A stretch of 64,000 bases of DNA, taken from positions 1-64,000 of the forward strand of contig NW_020194600.1 in NCBI RefSeq assembly GCF_002865645.1, given 5' to 3'. A model generated the notes under the pieces. It was not told where the DNA came from, did not search any database, and saw only the letters and a list, made by a program, of their open reading frames with translations. Positions 57,767-64,000 of this stretch are shown here, in pieces (positions within the stretch are counted from its first letter, which is position 1; every line of letters begins with the position of its first letter). Position numbers and translations under genes: made by a program. The DNA is from Hyaloscypha bicolor E. Lineage: Eukaryota > Ascomycota > Leotiomycetes > Helotiales > Hyaloscyphaceae.

Positions 57767-58247
57767 ATTCGAAAACCTCAAAATGAGTTGTTACGCGAAC
57801 GGAGTAAAGCCTCTGGACCTTTCAAACAGATTCAAAGAGTAGCCCCTTATTACGCTGCCTGTTATGCTGGGTTCAGGTTCCTTCGCGAGTGGTGTAAGTC
57901 ATGAATAGCATCGCCGGCAGACGCGTGGCGACGTTCCCACGTCGACTATCTACCCCCTGCGTATGTAGAGACCTTGGAGTCGAGCCGTTCTGCCCGCTTC
58001 GAGAGCTCGAGGTGACGGGAGAGGTGTGTTTGAGGAGAGATTGTTTTCTTTTTCCTTGCGCATTGAGGTCATTTCAGGAATAAGGCTGAGGATCCCGTTG
58101 ATTGGTCCATTTTCACCGCTGGTGACCCACCTTTCGAAACATGGCAGGAGACGAACAACTGGGGCTGAAGAAGTGGGAACCGCGGACCGCCAACGTCAAC
58201 CCCCTCTTACCTTTCAAGGTCAAGTCCTGACTTCGACCACGGTAGTG
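57767..58247. promoter_or_regulatory. 481 bp divergent promoter, LAA2-like / TBC1D5-like
   Basis: Start codons of two endomembrane-traffic genes point away from each other across 481 bp. No specific element identified. Confidence 0.45.
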
Positions 58248-60796
58248 ATGCGATCGTTGGAAGAGTCAAGGTACAAGTTTATGCAGTGTAAAGTGTGGCC
58301 TGCACGCGCTGACTCCTCCCAAGAGCACGATGGCAAGTTACACTAGGACACGCCAAAAGCGTCGAGGCTCTGAAGAAGTCCGTCAGACTGGATGGTGACG
58401 AAAGTCCCAGCAGATCTGGACTCCGATCAGTCTGTTGGAAGGTAAGTCTTGGCTCTTGGATTCATGGAGGGGGAAATGACAAGTCTGTAGATCTTCCTAC
58501 TCTTTCAAAGCACCGAGGTCACGGGATGGTCTGGTACTCTGATAGATTCTCGGAGTGCTTACACTTCTCTCCGAGAACATCTCCTCAGATACATAGAAAA
58601 CCCCGATGAGCTCGGCTCTGCTTTGGATCCCTTAGACGATGATCAACATGTAAGTGAATCGTGTGGATGTGGTCTTGTCTTGCTTTATTGAGGGTGAAAT
58701 CGCTTGCCAAATTGCTAAAACCTCTAGTCCCCATGGAATACTCTGCGGCAAGACGAGGAAATCCGGGCAGAGATTTTCCAGGATGTCGAAAGATGTATGC
58801 CAGAGGAGCCTTATTTTCGAAGGCCTGAGACACAGCGAACCCTACTGGATATTTTGTTCATCTTCTGCAAGATCAATCAAGATGTAGGATACCGACAGGG
58901 CATGCACGAGCTTTTGGCTCCCATTCTATGGGTGGTCGAGCAGGATGCAATTGAGAATCGGAATGAGAGTGACAAAGGAACTTCTGCAAGAGATGATCCT
59001 GTTATGAAGCAGATATTGGATCCTGTTTACATCGAGCACGATGCCTTCACTCTCCTTTCTCTCATGATGCGATCAGCCAAATCGTTCTATGAGCTCGGAG
59101 AGCCAGATAGACGACCAAGCACGCCCTCTACAGGTTCTGGAACTCCTCAGCATGGTGCCTCCCCTATTGTGGAGAGAAGCAAGCGTATCCATGAGATATA
59201 TCTTGCAAAATTAGACCCAGAGCTTGCAAAACATCTCACAGATATCGAGGTGCTCCCGCAAATTTTTTTGATGTGGGTTTTTAACCTGTCTTGAAAGTTC
59301 CACGCTGACCTCTGGAATTAGACGCTGGATTAGACTCCTCTTTGGGCGCGAATTTCCATTCGATGAACTGTTAGATTTGTGGGATGCTCTTTTAGCAGAG
59401 GATCCAGCTTTAGACCTTGTGGACATGGTTTGTGTTGCCATGCTCTTGAGAATCCGATGGCAACGTAAGTCAGTGCTTCAGCCGATTGCAGACTCAACTG
59501 ATATCCTCTGTAGTGATAGAGGCGAACTACTCGTTCGCATTGATGCTTCTACTCAAGTATCCAGCGCCTGACTCCCCAAATGGCCCCCAAACATTTGTGG
59601 ATGATGCCATATATTTGCGGGACAATTTTAGCGCGGCTGGGGGTGCAAACATTATTAGCAAGTATGGTGGAAAAGCACCCCCACTGCCTTCGTCAGATTC
59701 AAGGCCATCAACACCCCTTGGCCAAGCATTGGGTCACAAGCGTAATATTTCTAGAACGAAGTCACCTTTACCATCGCCGGCAAGATTCTTGCAGCAACAG
59801 GGTGGAGTTGAAGCTCTCTTTCAAGGCGCAGCTAAAGGCGTTTTTGACCGAGGGGAGCGCCTTGGCATCAATAAAGCCGTCCGAGATGCAGTCGGAGAGG
59901 TAAAGAAGAACATGCAAGGACTTCAGACATCAAGGACTAATTCAACAAAACGGAGACCATCTGATGGTATGAGATGGTCACTTGACGACGGAAGATCAGT
60001 GCCATCTTCACGGGCCTCAGTTTCCGCCATAAACGCGCGAAACAAACAACTTGCACGCATGCTTGATCAAGCAATGACTGATCTCCGTGCCGTATCAGTT
60101 TCCGAGGATGAGGACAAGGACAAATATATTAAGGCCATGGATTTGGCAATCGCCAAGGTTGAGTTTGTGAAGGTCTATTTGGAGGACGCAACCATGCCTC
60201 TACCAGAAGAGTCATCCCACACCCAAAACCCAGATCCCCAGACCCCATCCCCGCTACCCGCTGACACCCCACCACCCCCACTTCAACAGCCTCTGCAGGG
60301 TACAACGACGCCAGATCCCACGGCTTATGCGTCTTCAGATCTGGAGGGTGGGAAGGCTGTTGCAGAGGACGTGGGGAAGCCGTTGCCTGCCAGTCATAGC
60401 CTGGACGTGGATGAAAGCAAGGCTCCGGCTATTGCGGCTTCACCTGTTGCAATTCCATCAACAAATTTACAGCAAATCACCGTGGAACCTGCAAACGAAG
60501 AAGAACCGCAGCATAGGCCAAAGGCCCCTGTGCCTACACGATCCACGATTGCACAGTCCAGTTTTTCATGGATGCTGGAACCAGATACCCCCTCTGCATC
60601 GGCCATGAAATCGTCTCCTCCTAAATCTTCGCCTCCATTCCTCAAACCTACCAAGCGACCAGTGTCCGGTTCTGGCCGAGACAAAGCGGCATTTCTGTTT
60701 GGCGACGTGGATGACTTTCCATCGAATATCCAATCCCGACCTCGTATTGACACTGAGACGTTCAATCTGGGTACTATCAACGGAAACGACTCGTGA
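58248..60796 (+). CDS. TBC-domain Rab GTPase-activating protein, TBC1D5-like
   Basis: Six exons (58248-58270, 58324-58441, 58491-58649, 58728-59272, 59322-59464, 59514-60796) give 756 residues. Spliced sequence opens MRSLEESRARWQVTLGHAKSVEALKKSVR, then GLRSVCWK. The TBC arginine-finger region differs from the canonical IxxDxxR as is usual for TBC1D5, but DILFIFCKINQDVGYRQGMHELLAPILW (containing YRQGM), the HDAFTLLSLMM block, LPQIFLIRWIRLLFGREFPFDELLDLWDALLAEDP and IEANYSFALMLLLKYP are all present. The C-terminal ~350 residues are disordered and Pro/Ser-rich with one helical stretch (KQLARMLDQAMTDLRA...). TBC1D5 proteins inactivate Rab7/Ypt7 on endosomes with retromer. The first exon is 23 bases. 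Confidence 0.9.
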
Positions 60797-62236
60797 ATGG
60801 GCATGCGGAGGGTGGAGAATATGCAGAAAAGGTGGGACAATATCAGAAGGAAATTCTCCCTCTAGAAGCAGAATAATCAGAGCAGCGCGCGAGGTTTCCC
60901 TCTTTAATTGGTGCCCGATTTCCTTTTGGTAAATCACACTTTTGTTGCCCTCCATTTCTGGACTTTTACCCCACGAATAGACTGTGGGTGCGGACTTTTT
61001 CGTCTAATCAAATGTCAGTTTCAATAGCCGATTGGCGATCTCCCTTGGGGCAAGGAATCAAGTGGTGTGAGGGGATGGGAGCAAGTGAGGATCTGGGCAC
61101 TGCAGCCTGGCTCGCCTCTGAACGTGTGGTGAGTGAGGTTGCTGCATGCAGTATCCCACGCAGAATGCACGATGCTGCATTTGATGGCTGCCTCGTGCTT
61201 CCAATCTGGGGCTCTCCCCCCTAGCCCCGTTAGTTCTGCATTTTCCACATTGTTGATGAGTCCCAAAATACGCCCCCAGCCCAGATCGTGTGCAATGCAA
61301 CCAGCCTTTCTGGACTTGACCACCTTGGCCCTCTTTCTGTTGATGAGATTGCGATTTAATGCAGCATCTCGACGGGTTCCCGGTTCGGGATTTATGCCGG
61401 GGAATGCTTGCAGTGCAGTCATGTGAATGTGGCCATTACCCCTCTTCGGATTGCCTCCGTGAGACTTTTTGCAGGAAAGTGTGGAGGATTGGTGGATTGG
61501 TCGAAATATCGATTGAAAGTGTCCAATGACAAGGAGCAGCATGCTGGAAATGCCCTCAATGGTCAAAGAGCTCGCCTATGCAGCAGCACAGCAGCAGGAG
61601 GACCCTCCTGCCTGCAGGCAGTTCTTGAGGGGGTCCACTAGTCCACCGCCGCTTCTGACTGGCTGGAAGGGCACTAGTTCTAACTGGAACTAGTCTCGCG
61701 TAACGGGACCGCGAATGGCCCTACCCCTCCAAAAGGTCCACCCAAGGCAATATCAGCAAAGCTCTTCCAAAATTTCCTGGCCTCTTTCCACCTCTTTCCG
61801 CCTTCTCCTCCTCACACGAAACGACCATCTTCCCCCTCTGTCCCCGTTCCTCCAGCGATCCCGACGACCTTCACTCGTTGCTCTATCCCTCCCGCTCCGT
61901 CCCTGTGATCTATCCCCGTTCCCCGCTTCCACGCGACCCCCCTCGTCGCCTTCTCCTGCGACATCCGATTCTCCCTAGCAACCCCACCAGATCCCATTCT
62001 GCGCGGGTTCAATCTCCTCTGCAAACCACCCCAATCACGGTATGATATGGACATTCTCTTGTTGTTTGCTCGAGCAACCTCACGTGTCCAAATCCGTGCA
62101 TTGGGCTTTTGCAACCACCTGTTCACCTTTCTGATCCACTGCTAATATGTCTGTCTCATAGACAAAGCGACTTCTTATCGTCGCAGCATAACAACTCAAT
62201 TCCTCTTCTGTCGTGCGACCTTAATTTCTATTCAGG
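60797..62236. other. intergenic region (1.4 kb) upstream of KH-protein gene
   Basis: No supported gene. Strongly CT-rich from about 61700 to 62000 on the plus strand, typical of a fungal promoter and leader for an abundant RNA-binding protein. Confidence 0.5.
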
Positions 62237-63404
62237 ATGTCTGCTCCCCAAGACAATCGCGACAATGCCGACGAGCTTGTCGACAGCATGAACAACCTCA
62301 ACGTTGGTGGTGACGAGGGTCGTGTAGGACCTGATGGTGAACCGCTTCCCAAGACCGACGAAGAGTATGCCGAGTCGCAACTCACTTTGAGGGCCATTGT
62401 TTCTTCCAAGGAAGCTGGTGTAATCATTGGCAAGGGCGGCAAGAATGTGGCCGACCTCCGTGACGAGACTGGTGTCAAGGCCGGTGTCAGCAAAGTTGTC
62501 CAAGGAGTCCATGATCGCGTTCTGACGATTGCTGGAGGATGTGAAGCCATTTCCAAGGCTTATGCAATTGTGGCAAAAGCTTTGCTGGAGGGCGCGCCAC
62601 AAATGGGTATGGGTGGAGTCGTATCCAACAATGGCACGCATCGTAAGTGACTATACCACTATGGCTCGGGTTCTTGACTGATTGGTCCTAGCTATCAAGC
62701 TGTTGATCTCCCACAATCAGATGGGCACGATCATTGGCCGACAAGGCTTGAAGATTAAGCACATCCAGGACGTCTCCGGTGTCCGCATGGTAGCCCAGAA
62801 GGAGATGCTTCCTCAATCGACCGAGCGCATTGTTGAAGTTCAAGGTGCACCAGATGGAATCCAGAAGGCTGTCTGGGAGATCTGCAAGTGCTTGGTTGAT
62901 GACTGGCAACGAGGCACAGGAACCGTGCTTTACAACCCTGTTGTACGAACTCAACCTGGTGGAGGTCCTGGTATGGGTCAAGGTCTGGGAGGAAATGGAC
63001 GTGGTGACTATAACAACAACCGCGTCATGCGAACAGGCAATGGTGCCGATTTCAGCGAGGGCGCCCCTCGACAATACAATAACCGTCGCTCCGACTCGGA
63101 TGCTGCCCAACGCGGTGGTCCACCAACTCACGATGAGAACGGAGAGGAGTTGCAGACCCAGAATATCAGTATTCCATCTGATATGGTTGGCTGTATCATT
63201 GGCCGCGCAGGTAGCAAGATCAGCGAAATCCGCAAGACTTCGGGTGCTCGAATCAGCATTGCCAAGGCCCCTCATGACGAGACTGGAGAACGGATGTTCA
63301 CAATCATGGGCAGCGCGAAGGCCAACGAGACGGCCTTGTATCTCTTGTATGAGAATCTGGAGGCAGAAAAGATGCGCCGAAGCCAGGGCAGCCCTCAGGA
63401 CTAA
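62237..63404 (+). CDS. triple KH-domain RNA-binding protein, Pbp2/Rnc1-like
   Basis: Two exons (62237-62642, 62692-63404) give 372 residues. Three KH domains show GxxG loops: GKGG in LRAIVSSKEAGVIIGKGGKNVADLRDETGV (about 50-115), GRQG in IKLLISHNQMGTIIGRQGLKIKHIQDVSG (about 137-205), and GRAG in DMVGCIIGRAGSKISEIRKTSGARISI (about 300-365). A Gly/Asn/Arg-rich linker lies between KH2 and KH3. This order and spacing match fungal poly(C)-binding-protein relatives such as Rnc1 and Pbp2, which bind mRNAs to regulate stability and translation. The N terminus is short, acidic and begins MSAPQDNRD. No frame problems. Confidence 0.92.
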
Positions 63405-64000
63405 AACGTCTTTAATTCGGATTACAATAATTTCTTTGCATCCGGGCAGCGTTGTCGAAGTTCTTCCAGATCTGACTTGCCGCAAGGCTGATACTGCGAT
63501 GGATCTTTGGAAGTCCCCGACTTTTCTCTAATCGACCGTTATTCCCTTCTACAAAAGCATTTCCTGGCTCATTTTTCACGATTCCACTTTCCTTTCGATA
63601 CGGACTTTACGAATTTACGGTCATCCGGCAGCATGGTGTACTCAGGTAGCCCATCAAACTGCCGTTCCTCCTCGATACTCGAAACAGACGATTCGCCTTG
63701 ACATTCAACAACTCGAGATACCGACACCCTGTCTCGACTTCCTCTGCCAACACGACGTCCTCCCTCGAACGCACGAGAATCGCCCTAATCTCGTCTTCAT
63801 GCGGCTATGACCATAAATTCTCACAAAGTCACGAATCACGACCGACAACGAAGCTCTTTGCCCCACTCCCATTTCCAGAAAACGCTGGACATTCTCGACT
63901 CTCTCGTCGTCAAACTCGCTCCCTCACTCCTCACAACATCGAAAATAGCCTTATTTGACTCGTCACTGCCAGGGCTGGCTCGTCATACAGACACTCTTGA
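63405..64000. other. 3' flank of the KH-protein gene
   Basis: 596 bp to the window end. No supported gene; an 86-codon frame at 63698-63958 is low-complexity and unconvincing. Confidence 0.45.

Noticed and set aside
62688..63485. 265-codon open frame on the minus strand
   Set aside because: Antisense shadow of KH2 and KH3 of the RNA-binding protein; translation is unrelated to known proteins.
1..64000. Transposons, RIP-mutated repeats, CRISPR arrays, biosynthetic gene cluster
   Set aside because: No transposase or reverse-transcriptase motifs, no long terminal repeats, no strongly TA-enriched tracts, no spaced direct-repeat array, and no core synthase gene were seen.

Overview
This is a 64 kb stretch of nuclear DNA from a filamentous ascomycete (Pezizomycotina). 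Genes are on both strands and well spaced. Most are split by short introns with GT...AG ends and CTAAC/CTGAC-like branch points, and the gene content is typical of the group: C-14 sterol reductase, Atg27, Atg-/Rab-traffic factors, a GH3 beta-glucosidase, 2EXR proteins and a Zn-cluster-less fungal transcription-factor-like protein. A helotialean (Leotiomycetes) origin is plausible, but that is only an inference from overall resemblance. I found no tRNA, rRNA, CRISPR array or intact transposon.

Layout. 0.5-1.4 kb: DUF899 thioredoxin-fold protein. 2.3-4.5 kb: fungal_trans_2-type regulator. 4.7-6.7 kb: (6-4) photolyase/cryptochrome. 7.1-8.5 kb (-): ATG27, divergent from ERG24 (9.1-10.7 kb). 12.3-15.3 kb: secreted GH3 beta-glucosidase, one of whose introns is an introner-like element. 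16.1-17.2 kb (-): a decayed DUF5672 gene. 18.1-22.7 kb (-): large ankyrin/coiled-coil Hos4-like protein, divergent from an ALKBH6-like dioxygenase (23.5-24.3 kb). 24.3-25.2 kb (-): polyprenal/polyprenol reductase (DFG10/SRD5A3 family), only 220 bp from the GTPase RBG1/DRG1 (25.5-27.0 kb). 29.8-31.6 kb: CENP-B-type HTH protein behind a 2.7 kb non-coding upstream region. 32.3-35.0 kb (-): PXA-domain protein with an unusually long intron. 35.3-37.8 kb (-): one intact and one frameshifted 2EXR gene. 38.9-39.8 kb: unknown small protein. 40.4-42.5 kb (-): F-box/LRR protein. 42.5-46.7 kb: long repeat-rich intergenic region. 46.7-50.7 kb: PAS kinase. 51.5-52.9 kb (-): two uncertain hypothetical genes, one with an internal duplication. 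53.6-55.3 kb: a third 2EXR gene carrying the second introner-like element and a pair of related introns. 56.0-57.8 kb (-): adaptor-associated LAA2-like protein, divergent from a TBC1D5-like Rab-GAP (58.2-60.8 kb). 62.2-63.4 kb: triple-KH RNA-binding protein.

No biosynthetic cluster or operon-like unit is visible; most genes are housekeeping. Several divergent pairs share short promoters, including two endomembrane-traffic genes (LAA2-like/TBC1D5-like). The most notable feature is a pair of homologous ~128-base introns in two unrelated genes (13460-13587 and 54337-54463), which look like recently multiplied introner-like elements. A second related intron pair (54040-54186 and 55029-55170) lies within the same 2EXR gene and contains degenerate ~33-base units.
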